NCBI GenBank assembly: GCA_036365515.1
Contig: CM070873.1
Location: 25,216,585 to 25,280,584 of the forward strand
Reading direction: 5' to 3'
Origin: Torymus aiolomorphi
Lineage: Eukaryota > Arthropoda > Insecta > Hymenoptera > Torymidae
DNA: 64,000 nt
The notes under the pieces were generated by a model. The model ran no database searches, was not told where the DNA came from, and was given only the letters and a program-made list of their open reading frames with translations. Positions within the stretch are counted from its first letter, which is position 1, and each line of letters opens with the position of its first letter. Positions 10,363 through 22,150 of the stretch are shown here, piece after piece. A program made the translations under genes and the position numbers.

Positions 10363-11426
10363 CTCTGTGACGTTACTCCTCTAAAATTAATTAAGCTCGT
10401 AAGAAATAAATCATAATTTGCGTAATAGATACAGAGACAAACTTCTTTGATGGGGCTAAGTAAGACATACTTTGGTCGCAAACTATAAAATTTCGATTTT
10501 CCAATTCTCAATTCTGGATAATCATTTTTAAATACTTTATACGTCTCTTTTAAACTTCGAGTAAGAAAACGCTTAACTTTTTTCTCTTTTTTATTGTTAA
10601 CTTTAATTGTAACAACGTCACATTTATTAGGACTTTGTCTTGAACAATTAAAATCATCATTTAAATAATATTCCATAACAATTTTTTCCATGTTTTCATC
10701 AATCGGATGGCCTGAATATGCATCTGGTTCTGAATAAATTCCTTTTTCTTTAACAAGATTTCTCGATTTGTTGATCATATACATTGTTATTTCTGGAAAT
10801 AAAGATAAAATTTCATGTTTTGTAAAGGATGAAGGTAGCAAAGTCAGAATTTTTATTTTTTCTGATACCGTAGAACACTTTTGCAAGGCTAGACCAAGAT
10901 TTTGTATCCATTCTGTACAATGGCATACAGTTGATTCATTTGCTGTTATAGAAACGTCATAAACATTGTTCAACTTCACATCAAGGGTATTAGACAATGT
11001 TGAAAGTATTTTTTTTTTCTTCTTTGTTACGTAATTTTCAATTGATTTTTCATGTATAAGATTTTTTCTTTTAAGAGGCGATACAGAACCTAAGAAAGAT
11101 GTACTTATTTCATTATTAAATTCTTCAATGCGTTCTGGAGTACTCGGTAAAAAATCTTCATCTCTATCAACTACGTTATCGGTAACTTCATTATCCGTTA
11201 TAAATTCATTGTCAGTACTACTCACCAATTCTAAAGCACGATTGTAACAATGTTGACACAGATATGTAGAAGGTGTCAAAGGTAAATGAGGATAGAGGTG
11301 CTTCAATGGATGAGCAAGATTCTCAAGTTGTTTTAAACGTACGGAACTAGATTTGTAAATAATTTGTTTGTGTTTGTCTAAAAAGTCTGCACATTTGATT
11401 CTCTCTGTTGAGTAATATTGAGACAT
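10338..11426 (-). CDS. Transposase-like protein, N-terminal part
   Basis: This frame of 362 residues starts MSQYYSTERIKCADF inside the element. Cys12, Cys57 and Cys60 (LCQHC) suggest an N-terminal metal-binding region. A Lys-rich stretch at 135-139 could serve nuclear localisation. A second Cys pair (168, 170) and a basic segment (275-290) precede the motif KSKFYSLRPKYVLLS (310-324) and Cys330/Cys332. The frame ends at 362 in sequence unlike a domain end (SQSWMKVGHK), exactly where the catalytic frame begins. The element is therefore either spliced here or frameshifted. No second disruption is visible. The function is inferred from position between long TIRs and from the DDE-like motifs downstream. 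Confidence 0.7.
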   Translation of the reverse strand: MSQYYSTERIKCADFLDKHKQIIYKSSSVRLKQLENLAHPLKHLYPHLPLTPSTYLCQHCYNRALELVSSTDNEFITDNEVTDNVVDRDEDFLPSTPERIEEFNNEISTSFLGSVSPLKRKNLIHEKSIENYVTKKKKKILSTLSNTLDVKLNNVYDVSITANESTVCHCTEWIQNLGLALQKCSTVSEKIKILTLLPSSFTKHEILSLFPEITMYMINKSRNLVKEKGIYSEPDAYSGHPIDENMEKIVMEYYLNDDFNCSRQSPNKCDVVTIKVNNKKEKKVKRFLTRSLKETYKVFKNDYPELRIGKSKFYSLRPKYVLLSPIKEVCLCIYYANYDLFLTSLINFRGVTSQSWMKVGHK

Positions 11427-12954
11427 CGTAGTTGAGTTGATAAGGTGTAAATATGTAATAATTTTCCAAAAGATGATGGTTTTAAATAAGACGAGATGTG
11501 TGATATATAGCAGAAACCGAACTTTTCTTTGTAAATGTTAAGTCAAACCATATCCATCTAGCGGACAAATGTACTAGTACATATACTCCTATAAGTAGGC
11601 GCACGTACATGTATATTACATACGCACAAAGATAAATACCTTTACATTGACTCTAATATCATTGACTATATATAAGCGTTAAGCGTGAAAAATTTGTTTG
11701 TGTGTTATCTCATTAGTGATCGCTATCCCAGGAAAAAAGTACCGAATCTCACAAATACGTCTAGCTAGGCATTACCGTCCTCTATCACAACAAAAATTGT
11801 GCAAAAAAAACATGGGGTTTTCGAGAAAAAGGCACTTCTCTAAAAAATGAATTTTTCAGTAAAAAGTGCATAGCTCGTGGATTTTTTATTTTTTTTTGAA
11901 AATGACATTAAGTCCGTTAAAGAGGGCTCAAAACTGAGTGAAATTATGTGTTACACGTTTAAAAGCTTGAAAAACTGCTGAAACAATAGCAGTCTGAAAA
12001 TCACATTGAAAATTTTTTTTCTCAATGAAAGAATTTTCTCGGAATTTTTCGGTATCGCTGAACGCATGAAATTTTGATGAAACAAAAAAATAAAAAAACA
12101 CGTGTAAAATATTTTTTCGAGTAGAACATAAATATTTTTATTTCAACATGATAGGTGAAATAGGCATACGCGGGCTGTCTGATTTGAGATGGATTCGGCC
12201 TTAAATAATTGTTTTGCTTCTTGTATAAGCACTTCTATGTAATTTCCTAATATGCGTGTGTCTCGTTTCCCCAAGCTACTTGGGTTTAGAAATTATTTAA
12301 ATCATTATTTTGCTTATTGTAGCACTTCTATGTTATTCCCTAATATGCGTGGGCCTTGTTGCCCCCGGCTACTTTGGTTTACAAAATTATTTTGTAACGG
12401 CAGGCGCGTCTGTGTGTGCGTATGTGTGCGAACACGGAGCTCGGATCGAGCCGATCTCCGACGCACGGTATACACACAGGTAGTTGGCCGAAAACATAAA
12501 CATACCGCGGTCTTGCAGAAGGCAAGGCCGACAATTGCGGCATGAGGATTCGCAAATAGAGTCGGGCTTGTCCTCGTATTTCTCCGGGGGCTTGCGTGTG
12601 CGCGTGTAGTTGCTCGCACGTGTAGCTATGTGAAAAGTACCGAGCGCAACTACGACACACAATGAGTCCCGAAATGAAAACTCGCGACAACCTTGCGCGA
12701 GGGGAAAGGAGAGCGAGAAACAGAGCCCGGCAGTATCGCTCCTGCTGTAGCTAAGGCAGCTGCTCGATTCCCGTGCGCGAAGACTTGGAGAGAGAGTCAC
12801 AGTGTAGTGCACGAGAGGGATAGAAATAGAGAGAGCGAGAGCCCCGCGGCCGAGAGAAGAAGAGAAAGAGAGAGAGACAGACAGAGACGCCGCTGCGCAC
12901 GGCAGCCGACACCGCCGAGAGGGTCCGCCCCAGCCCTGACTATAGGCTGCGGAG

Positions 12955-12960
12955 GTAAGT
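12955..12960 (+). promoter_or_regulatory. Consensus splice donor inside the LTR
   Basis: GGAG/GTAAGT matches the 5-prime splice-site consensus and lies downstream of purine-rich LTR sequence (12,780-12,890). It could be used by LTR-driven transcripts. Confidence 0.35.
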
Positions 12961-13221
12961 CCTGGCCAGGCGATCGCGTGCTCCCCCCGCGGACGACGAG
13001 CGTCCGGGGAGCGAGACCCGCGCGAGCGAGCGAGGCCGCCGACGCGCGCGCGAGAGTCGATCGCGCGCGGCGATCGGCCTACGTCGGCGCGAGCCGCTTT
13101 TGCGCGTACGTGTATGCGACCGCGCACACACGTACTTCGCGTGCGCGGGCGCACCACCCGAATCGGCGCGTACCTAGAGTACGCGCCGCGCGTGTAAATA
13201 GTGAACAGCCTCCAGGGCTCC

Positions 13222-13227
13222 AATAAA
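13222..13227 (+). terminator. Polyadenylation signal AATAAA in the LTR
   Basis: AATAAA is followed by T-rich sequence (cttttatttatt), as expected at the R/U5 border of an LTR. Confidence 0.5.
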
Positions 13228-14300
13228 GATAATTCGTTGCTTTTATTTATTCGCGTATTATTTCACGCAGCCTAATTTCAATTCCCTATTCGGTGGCACG
13301 GTGAAGAATACCGCCGGCCTCCGCGGTCGCGAGTACGTAGTACTCGCGTGATAACTGAGCAGCTGGGGCAGCACGTTCGAGAGAGAGCGCGACGACGAAG
13401 TGACGCGTTGTAACGGAGCGAAAAGGCGCGGCTGCTGCTGAAAGCAGCCGACGGCGAGCAACAGCACGGAGCTGACGGGCCGCTAATCATCGAGGGTTGG
13501 CACGAGTAAGTGCTCGCGCCTGTCGATTGTTGCGCCGTTCATCGGCAAGTCCGCGTTGAGATATAGCGCATCGAGGACAGCTTTTAGCCCGTTACAATTT
13601 AAATAATTGTTTTGCTTATTGTCGCACTTTTATGTAATTTCCTAATATGCGTGGACCTTGTTTCCCCCGGCTACTTTGGTTTAAAAATTATTTAAATAAT
13701 TGTTTTGTTTATTGTAGCACTTTTATGTAATTCCCTCACATACGTAGACCTCGTATATCCTGGCTACTTAGGTTTAGAAATTATTTAAATAATTGTTTTG
13801 CTTATCGTAGCACTTCTATGTAATTCCCTCACATACGTGGACCTCGTATCTCCCAGCTACTTTGGTTAAAAAATTATTTTAATAATGGTTTCGCTTATTC
13901 TTGCACTTCTACATTATTCCCTAATATGTGTCGACCTCGTATTCCCCGGCTAACATGATTTAAAATTTATTTAAATAATTGTTTTGCTTCTTGTATAAGC
14001 ACTTCTATGTAATTCCCTCACATACGTGGACCTCGTATCCCCCGGCTACTTGGGTTTAGAAATTATTTAAATCATTGTTTTGCTTATTGTAGGACTTCTA
14101 TGTTATTCTCTAATATGCGTGGACCTCGTATCCCCCGGCTACTTGGGTTTAAAAATTATTAAAATAATCGCGTCGCACTTCTACGCAACTCCTTTATATG
14201 CGGGGGACCTTGTATCCCCCGCCTACATGGGTTTAGAAATGATTTTAATACTCGTCTTACTTAGTACCACGCATCTACGTAACTCCGTTATATGTATGGA

Positions 14301-16430
14301 CCTCGGGTCGCGCGAAGTCCTCCGCTCGCTGTTTGAACGCGCGCGCTACAGTCGTACCACTCCTACTGCTCGAGCGCCTACCGAGCGCTCAATCGGCGGA
14401 GACCTCTAATGTGCCGGCGCCAGACTATAGTAGCGTATCGACGTACTGACAGAAAGTGTATTTAAAAAAGTAATAATTATTTGAGAATATAGTATTTTCA
14501 CCTTCGAAATAAGTTCGTCTCTTTATACTCTTGTCGCACCAATTGTACTGTAGACACGGTACCGCTTCCGCCACCTGGCCGACAGAAGTGGAATGTTTAC
14601 AAAAATTTGTCTCCAACGAAAGAGCTTTTAAATTTTAAAATATATATGAGATAAAGTTAAGAAATTTAGCATTAGAAGAAAAGAAAATTAAACTTTTCGT
14701 GAAAAGTACTATGATATGACGTGAAAATTGTTTGATAAAGAAATCATTTTATCTTATAATTAAAAATTATTGTTTTTATTTACTGTAATTTTGAAAGAAT
14801 AATATTGTTAATAATAATAATATTGTTAATTGTTCAAACCAATACTGAGATGTTAGTTGTACATTAATAAACTATAAAGATACATCTTTCGCAAATATTT
14901 AGCGTAAGTGTCTAGCAATTTTCCAATAGTTTGGGATATGAAAGTAGTACGAATATGTTTAGTAGTTCATCTACAGTAATTTAATAGTTCCCCATATTCT
15001 AAAATTGTCTTTTTTAGTAGCGGAAATAATACTGATAATCAATGGGTATTGAACAGTTTAGCTAATAGTACAGTCACTGATTAAATTAGCATTTTATTAG
15101 TAAGGTTTAATACTGAACAATAAATAAACTACCAATTGCATTTTCAAAGAAAAACGTTTTTCGAGTTTAACTTTATGGTACTATTTAATCAATATTTTGC
15201 ATAACGTATCTAAAAAATGAAGCCTTTTCTGAATCTATTTAGTTAAAAGTTTAAATCGTGTAGAAAAACTAATTTGTAAAAATATACTTTTTTATTAAAT
15301 ACTCTGAAATTATTTGTAATTTTTAAACTAGCTAACACAATACTATCATCTTTCTATCATCATAAGCGACTACTTTATGACAGTAAGTAAAGCAGAAAAT
15401 GAGCATACTTTAGTTTAATAAAAAAAAGGTAACGACTGGAAAATCATTCAAATAAAACCAAATAGTTGATATTCAGTTTTTTCATTATTTTAGAGTTTGT
15501 CTTTTATTAATAGTACAAATTATCATGTGAATATAAATAGAAGAAACTGGCAATGCAGTGTCCTATTCAATCAATAGTTTTATACGGTAGTTTCCGACAT
15601 CTACAAGAGATGACGCTGCAGTTTATTATACGCCTTACTTTTAAAAATTGTTTATTATAAATAGGCAACTAATTATTTGAATGTAAATATTACACAAATT
15701 AATGGGACATACACATTATAAAATATAAATGATTTAATTATACTAACGACAGTTTTGGATGTAATAAATAATAATTAACAACGTTTTTTTCAACAAACAT
15801 GGAAATGTGCCAGGGATTTGCTAAATTCTGTTGTTTCCATCTTTTAAGGAAAGATCCTCCATTAATGTATCATCTAATCGGTTTCTATTAACTCCAAAAT
15901 AAATTAAAAAATTCAATAAAAAAGTAATCAATTGAAGGCATCTTATTTATATTAGAAACTTATTAATAATTTATAATACTTCGATTACAATAAAAATATA
16001 CTAAAAATGGACAACATAAATTTTCTGTTAAATAATTTTTCGTCTCTATTTAAAGTTTATAGTAACCTGAAATCGAGCTATTACAGCGTATTCAGGTAGT
16101 ACCATAGCGCATATAATACGAATTTGTTTTAATTTTCTAATATAGAGAGGGGGAGGGGAAACGAGACATATACATAAACAAATAGTGTCAGATACTGACA
16201 CAGATTCAGAGAATGAGAGTGGATTTCTGCACCTGCTTTTTCTTACGCACTCGGTCCTTACACTTATACTCATGAACTATAATATTTCCCCTTATATTAT
16301 TTGACCAAGGCTGCGGTGAAAGATCTTTCTTTTCAATCTATATAAAACGCTGAATTAATATAAAAAGAATAGTTATTGAAAAAACCTATTCCAAATTCTA
16401 GTCAAACTAGCTATTTCTCGGCTACAAAAT
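14301..16430. other. AT-rich stretch without recognised genes
   Basis: 14,301-14,440 is a GC-rich tail after the minisatellite with many CGCG words. From 14,640 the sequence is strongly AT-rich. Short frames at 14,425-14,616 and 16,046-16,273 have no recognisable motif. No tRNA-like or repeat structure was identified. Confidence 0.4.
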
Positions 16431-16439
16431 GCAACCCAT

Positions 16440-17030
16440 TTTACCTCCCTGACTACTTCTTACAACTGTTCACACTTAGCTTTACATTTCTTTCCATATC
16501 CCTTTCAACCTCCTAAAACCCGGTTCCACTTCACATCCAAACTCTTTCTTCCTTCGTCCACAGGTCTCACCTCCGATGACGTCTGCCCACGGTGAGAGAA
16601 AGCGGGGGGGGGGGTCGGTGCGCTAATAAAGCGACGCACGATGCGTAAATACGCAAGATGATTTATCGCCCTGCGCGGCAAATCACTTTGGGAATTGATT
16701 CGCCGGTGGTGATTGATACCGCGTTGACCGGCGCGGATAAACTCTCAACACCATTATATGGCAGGCCTCATCCATCATCCTATGCGTAAAATGCGCGTAT
16801 GTGGACGAGGTGCGTTGTACATACGGGCCAACAGATGAGTCGAGAGCGGCTGTGACGCGCGGTTCCGTCAGGGTGGGTGTAAGTGAGTTGTTTAACGTTT
16901 TTCGTGGTAGATGAGTCACACTTTTTTCGAAAGTTAATGTTTTAATGTTTGACACCTTGTAAAGGTGATAATCGTAAATTACGTGTCGGTTGTTTTAGGG
17001 GGCTGATATGGGAAAGAAAGAAGCGTGTGC
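16440..17030. promoter_or_regulatory. GC island with C-to-G skew switch
   Basis: The left flank (for example 16,501-16,560) is C-rich with almost no G. The core (16,600-16,870) is CpG-rich with a G run at 16,605. The right flank (16,861-16,920) has about 21 G to 7 C. The core contains taataaagc at 16,624. It shares its layout with the islands downstream. No credible coding frame was found. Confidence 0.5.
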
Positions 17031-18285
17031 TTTTTCAAGCTCTTTGAACGTTTATAGTTATTTTAAGTAAAATAAAAAATTTCAATTTCGCCGTAGCGTG
17101 ATGGGAAATTGAGGTGTGTGAGACTTAATTTCAGATCACGGATTTGGCTCAAGACTTAAAATATTATTATATGCATGTTCCTTTAAGGATATATGGCGCA
17201 CTCTTTTACTTCCGCATAAAAGAAGCTTTGAAATGGTAAAAGATTGTTTGAGCAAGAAATTCTTAAGAATGTCGTTTGAGTCCTTTACTACGAAAGTTCC
17301 GTATTTGCAAGAAATTTTCTTTCTTTCGATATGTACGCGTACACACGTGTGCATGCATTCGCTTACGTAAACAACGAATATTCGGAAAACTAGTGAGCCG
17401 ATTTTAACCGACAAAGATGAAACTTTCTATCTTCAATTTCGTTTTCTTTGTCCTTCTATTAGTAGTTTTTTCTCTTCCTAGTTTTAACTGGTGCTCTGTG
17501 TCTTACATTTCCCTCTAGTTCCCTTTCTTTTTTTGTCTTACTGTCTTCAGCAGAATTGTCGAAATCACATTGCGAGGGAATAATTTTGAAATTTTATGAC
17601 TTCAATGATTCAGCTTGCTTTTTACTTTTTTTATACATTTGTAAGCAAGTTGTGACTTTTGTCAAAGTTTCAAGTAGTTGCACTGCTTACATGCAACCCG
17701 TATAACCTCATTTATTGTAAAAACCTAAACAAATAATTATACGGTAAAGTTCTTATAATTATAGATTTAAAGAACTGTTACATGGTTCATTTACAATTTT
17801 TTAATTACATGAAATTTGTTATAATAATTAATAATTAATAATTAATTTACAATTATATATTTAATTGTTAATTTATAAAATTAAACGAGATAACTTGTTA
17901 TAATTGAAAATGAATATTGTAAATTATCTACATACTTTATCTTCCCTTAATCTGATAGTATCAATCAAATTAATAATTTGCAATAGTATTTAATGACCTA
18001 AAGAAGGCAATCACTATAAGAGGAATTATTGCGAGTGATGCACACAGTCTTCCAGTGAAATCATTAGTCTCGGTTGAAAATCAGTTCAGCAGTCAAATTG
18101 GCTATCAAGTCTGTTTATATGAAGTCAATACCGATAATAGAATCTAAACTTCCTGTTATAAAGGGAATTTGATTTTGCGGATCGAAAGCAACGCATTAAA
18201 TTATCCTGTATAAACACTTGAAATAAGGTGATCAATTTGCAGTGTGAAAGAAGTGTCAACGGCGTCTAAAATTTAATGGTATTGT
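17031..18285. other. AT-rich stretch
   Basis: No gene recognised. Repeated taattaataatt words lie near 17,830-17,870. A minus-strand frame at 17,136-17,414 looks random in composition. Confidence 0.4.
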
Positions 18286-18383
18286 AAAAACCGCTGCCAA
18301 TTCATTGGCACGTAGCTTCCTCAAACTTAATTTACTGATTCCTTTAATTAATTTTTAATTCCAATATTTAAAATTTAATACTT
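18286..18383 (+). repeat. 98-bp repeat, copy 2
   Basis: Partner of 3799-3896, same orientation and same length. Flanking sequences differ, so the unit ends are sharp. Confidence 0.8.
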
Positions 18384-19028
18384 CAGAAAGACAGAAATAA
18401 CAAAACTCCAACATAATTTATTCAAATTTTTATAGCTTATATAAATTCTGACCAATCACCATGATCATTTCTGACCAATCACCAAAGCTCAATGACTGTC
18501 ATTTTTGTATTCATGGATTGTAAATTATATCTATTAGTTATTGTCAAATTGTTGTAAAAATGACTGTCATGTAAGCAATGTCGGTAATTTTTATATTTAT
18601 GTATTGTAAATTATGACTATCAATGACGATAAAGTTATTGTCAAAATTACTTTAAAGTTAGAAAATTTTGTCAAACGATCATTCCACATTAATGCACAAC
18701 TTTTTACGTAATTTTCATCTCGTAAGAGATAGATGAAATTATACATTTTCATATAAAATTAAAATTCGTAAAATAAATTTTTCACGAAAAAAATTGGAAA
18801 AATTTTATGGAAAATATTAACTTGTAATTTTTTCATGGCCAATTCATATTCAGTGGTATAAATGTATCCATTCTGCACCACTACCACTGAGTATGAAATT
18901 GGTAGATGTCGGACAACAAATTTATTTTCGCGTTACGTTGAACATTGAACATGTTATATTGAATGCGTTATGTGGAAAGGCTGTTATAATATGAGGGGAT
19001 GTATTTTACAAAATTTGATAAAGACAGA
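18384..19028. other. AT-rich stretch
   Basis: A short local duplication (ctgaccaatcacc at about 18,449 and 18,472, and similar tgactgtcat phrases at 18,493 and 18,561). No gene recognised. Confidence 0.4.
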
Positions 19029-19680
19029 TTTTTGTTTTCATTTTTCAATTTTTCAAGTTTTACATTTTTGTTAATAATAAAAAACCGCGATGACTAAAAA
19101 ATTTTTCTTTTTAGAAAATATAAATATTTTAATTCTCTTTCAAATGCTACCCATCCCATTCAGATACACAGAGCCATCCTCAAGAAATAGATTTTTAAAA
19201 TGTCTAGAAAAATTTTAACCTCAAATATCTCTGAAATTTATGAACCAATCACTTTGCCAAAAGAACTCATCCGAGAACTACCAATAATATATCTCTACAA
19301 TGAATTTTGAAGCGAATAAGACAATTTTACTCTTGTAATAGTTGAACATATAAAACTCATTTTTTTTCATTTTTCAATTTTTACGTTTTTGTTAATAACA
19401 AAAGAATCGTGATAGCTAGAGAATTAATTTTTTTTAGAAAATATAGGTAATCTAATTCTCTTTCGAATGCCACCCACCCCATTTAGATACATAGAGCCGT
19501 TCTCGAGAAATTACGATTTAAAAAAAAATTGAAAAAAATTTTAACCTCAAATATCTTCGAAATGTATGGATCAATCCTTTTGCCCAAAGAACTCACTCGA
19601 TTGGTATACAAAATCTACCCCTACAAAGAATTTCAAAGTGATTAAGCCAATTTTACTATAGTTATTGAACGACAAAAAAA
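19029..19680. repeat. Two diverged tandem units of about 320 bp
   Basis: 19,029-19,350 and 19,351-19,680 share ordered landmarks: catttttcaatttt, gttaataa, ttttagaaaatata, ctctttc-aatgc-accca-ccca, atacaÂ-agagcc, ttttaacctcaaatatct and aagaactca. They are a diverged direct duplication, probably part of a longer repetitive element that continues to the AC tract at 20,121. Confidence 0.75.
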
Positions 19681-20118
19681 ATCACTTTTTTTTATAAATT
19701 ATTTTTTTTCTCGAAAAATAATGAATAAAAAAACCTAAAAATTTAGTAAGTTATAGTACTTAATATCCTTTATAACCAAAAAAATATTCATGTTAATATT
19801 TTCTTTTAATTTCGAAATATAACCTATTTACAAAAAATTACGTTTTCATCAATAACTTATGACGAAATATAGCTACCGACTTTTTTTTTCTAAGTTGTAG
19901 ATAATTTTATCCTACATACAGAGAATTCATGATATATAAACAATATTTGTTTTAAATATTAAAAAAATGGAAAAAAAAAATTTTGAAAATTAAAAAATGG
20001 CTATAAAAAAAAATTAAATTTTACAAAAATAGAATATTGACCCCAATTGGAAGCAAAATCTAAAAAAATGATCACTCTCCCGTTAAAATCGGTCGAGTAG
20101 ATCATGAGATATCAGCGT

Positions 20119-20120
<2 letters not shown>

Positions 20121-20215
<95 letters not shown>
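20121..20215. repeat. (AC)n microsatellite, about 95 bp
   Basis: About 47 uninterrupted AC units, flanked by gagatatcagcgtgt and catccatacggacatttt. Confidence 0.97.
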
Positions 20216-20216
<1 letters not shown>

Positions 20217-20351
20217 CCATACGGACATTTTCTAAAAATAGTGTATTTCGATTCCAAATTTGCTAAATAACATTTCTAACACATTATCTCATAAACTTTT
20301 TTTTTACTATCACAAAGCTTCCTCTATGAGGAAGCAAAAGTACATTCAGAA

Positions 20352-20576
20352 AAAAAAATTCTTCTCACAGTGAAATATTTAATCAGAATGTCACAAGAAA
20401 ATATTTAATCAGAATGTCACAAGAAAATATTTAATGAAGAGGATTTATAATATAGTTAATATAATCAAATATATATATGTTTGAATTAATGAGTCGTGTG
20501 ATAACTTCAATGACGCTTCAATTGTTTCAATTTATTGTTTCAATAAAATGTATTTAATTGATTTAATTAAATTTTT
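20352..20576 (-). repeat. Dispersed element, copy A
   Basis: It matches the reverse complement of 28,855-29,041 along its length: cacaagaaaatatt, aatgaagaggattata, gaattaatgagtcg-g, aataacttcaatgac and ttgtttcaattta. It also carries an extra direct duplication of about 28 bp (aatatttaatcagaatgtca twice at 20,370-20,430). Tips resemble CACxGxAAAAA. Confidence 0.75.
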
Positions 20577-22150
20577 GTTCTTTGTCGAGAACATTGTGGC
20601 TCAGTACTAAATTTATCTGTGAAAGCTTTAGTGTATTCAATTTTCTCCATGTGTAATGATATATGAGAAGAATTGCACGATGAAACTACAGACATACGTA
20701 GCAAGACGTCCCAGGCAGATATCAACCCATATTGAGTATTCAAAAGCTTCAGAGTTCAAAGTCTCGTTTCCGTTCTAGTTTTGAATAATTATATTTTGCG
20801 CGCAAATATAAACCTATTTTATATGAAAAAAATAAAGTATAAAATATAAAATTCATTAAAACAATATAAACATAGTAATGCGCGAAGTACAAAAAATGGC
20901 GTTAAAAAATTGTAAAGTAAAAGACAATACAACACTGGATAATGAGCTCTATTTCAAACAAAATGTTTTGGTGACACCGTCGATCAGATGATTTTTAATG
21001 ATTGGGAATCCCTGTCTCCCGATGGCACATTATACATACTTTGTTCGTATGGTTAAGTGCCTGGTCGTTTAGTGGCATGGCCTCGCGATGTCTAATTTTT
21101 GTCACTATGTTCCAACTTACGTTCCGACAGATATTTTTGTTATTATAAAACGTATCTCAAAGAATTTTCAGTGGCTTAAAACAAAAACTGAAAATACGCA
21201 TTTTTAACGCGCAGATGTTCAATCGATAAAATTTTATTAACTCCTTGTTTTCAAAGTTGCCAACACTTTTTTTTTTAGAGTTGGTAAAAGCAATATTATG
21301 CAGATGAAGTTTTATTTATGAATATTTCAGGAGTGATTTTGTACGATATCACCGCTATGGTAGAAGAAGAGAATTCGAGCGAAAGGATACATCCGTAATA
21401 GCTAAGGCTGCTGAGTACAACAAGGCATGTATGATTAGGTATGTCGAGAATTGCAGAGGTAGCATATTAGATTCACGTATTCGTCACAGAAACGTTGTCA
21501 GCGAGATTCGTAGCTAAATTCGAGTGATAACATAATTTATGATGTAATATAATGATGTTAATATTACAAATTACTAGAGAAAGCGTTTTTCGTTTCTTAA
21601 TCAAATAAAATATTTCGTTATGAATTCATTATTATTATACGATTATAAGTTCATTAGAAGAATATAAAATTTAAGAGCTACCTTTACACGAATTTTTCTA
21701 AAGATTAATATAAAAATTTAATTCTTTGTATCATTTAATAAGAAAATCCTATCTTTTAGAAAACCATTTCTTATTTCTAAAATATCTTTTATAAGTCGTA
21801 AACTATGAAGGTTACATTAAGGTTGAATTACTTGATTTTGAGACATTATTCAAATGCCATTCAGCGAAAAATCGAAAAACTTAAATTTAATTGTTTTATT
21901 CAATTTGCGATGTAAATAATTGCCGAATCTTAATAAATAAGAGCTCGTTTTGTAGGTCTTTTTAATTCCTAAAACTTCTTCCATACATTGAACTTCATCC
22001 GAGCTTTAGCTTTTTCGCAAAATGTAAAAAACCGTATTTTGACCCTTTAAACAATGATATAAACAATTCCGCCAGGAGTTGCGAGTTTCTTTTTTTACAG
22101 TAGCTCTGTATTGGCGCACTGAACAAGAAAAATGTTGTCGCATCCTAATA
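20577..22150. other. Mixed stretch, one weak exon-like frame
   Basis: Mostly AT-rich. From an atatttcag acceptor-like site at about 21,330 the plus strand reads without a stop for about 61 codons to a TAA near 21,513, with many Arg, Glu and charged residues (RYGRRREFERK), and aataaa follows near 21,605. There is no homology I recognise and length alone is not significant here, so this is only a note. Confidence 0.25.

Larger units (their letters stand above)
8650..12200 (-). mobile_element. DDE transposon with terminal inverted repeats of about 600 bp
   Basis: The left TIR (8650 to about 9256, tip GGCCGAATCCATCTCAAATC) and the right TIR (about 11,606 to 12,200) are inverted copies with few differences along their length. 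Between them lie two overlapping minus-strand frames that together form a transposase-like protein. No unambiguous target duplication flanks the GGCC tips. If GGCC itself is the duplicated target, being palindromic it cannot be told from TIR sequence. I cannot place the element in a named superfamily. Long-TIR groups such as Sola or Kolobok are possible comparisons only. Its right tip directly abuts the 93-bp minisatellite. Confidence 0.85.
12393..13596 (+). mobile_element. Solo LTR of a retrotransposon, 1204 bp
   Basis: It starts TGTAACGG and ends CCGTTACA, the TG...CA termini of an LTR. ATTT is duplicated on both sides (12,389-12,392 and 13,597-13,600). Removing the LTR and one ATTT restores an ordinary 93-bp minisatellite unit. 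No internal retrotransposon sequence or second LTR is present, so this is a solo LTR left by recombination. It is GC- and CpG-rich, unlike its surroundings. The open frames across it on both strands lack domain motifs and follow from base composition. The polyadenylation signal on the plus strand suggests that orientation. A 4-bp duplication fits Ty3- or BEL-type elements, but the family is not identified. Confidence 0.88.
12201..14300. repeat. 93-bp minisatellite, about ten copies, split by a solo LTR
   Basis: Each unit reads roughly aataattgttttgcttattg, then tagcacttctatgtaattcc, then a ctaatatgcgtggacctcgt or ctcacatacgtggacctcgt block, then cccccggctacttgggttta and aaaattattt. Copies start near 12,201, 12,301, 13,601, 13,695, 13,788, 13,881, 13,974, 14,069, 14,162 and 14,247, the last two more diverged. 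Two alternating mid-blocks suggest higher-order variants. A plus-strand open frame at 14,080-14,409 is a product of this repeat. Confidence 0.9.

Noticed and set aside
8646..12204. TTAA, TAT or 8-bp target duplication for the DDE element
   Set aside because: Left flank ttattatat and right flank ttaaataat do not match. Only the palindromic GGCC tips are shared, so the duplication remains undetermined.
12387..13226. Long overlapping open frames on both strands (up to 278 codons)
   Set aside because: They lie inside the GC-rich solo LTR, overlap each other on opposite strands and give Arg/Ser/Ala-rich text without any domain. Stop codons are rare there because of base composition.
14080..14409. 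109-codon plus-strand frame
   Set aside because: It is a translation of 93-bp minisatellite units.
16600..16616. G-run as a G-quadruplex
   Set aside because: It is a single uninterrupted G tract without the other three spaced runs needed on the same strand nearby.
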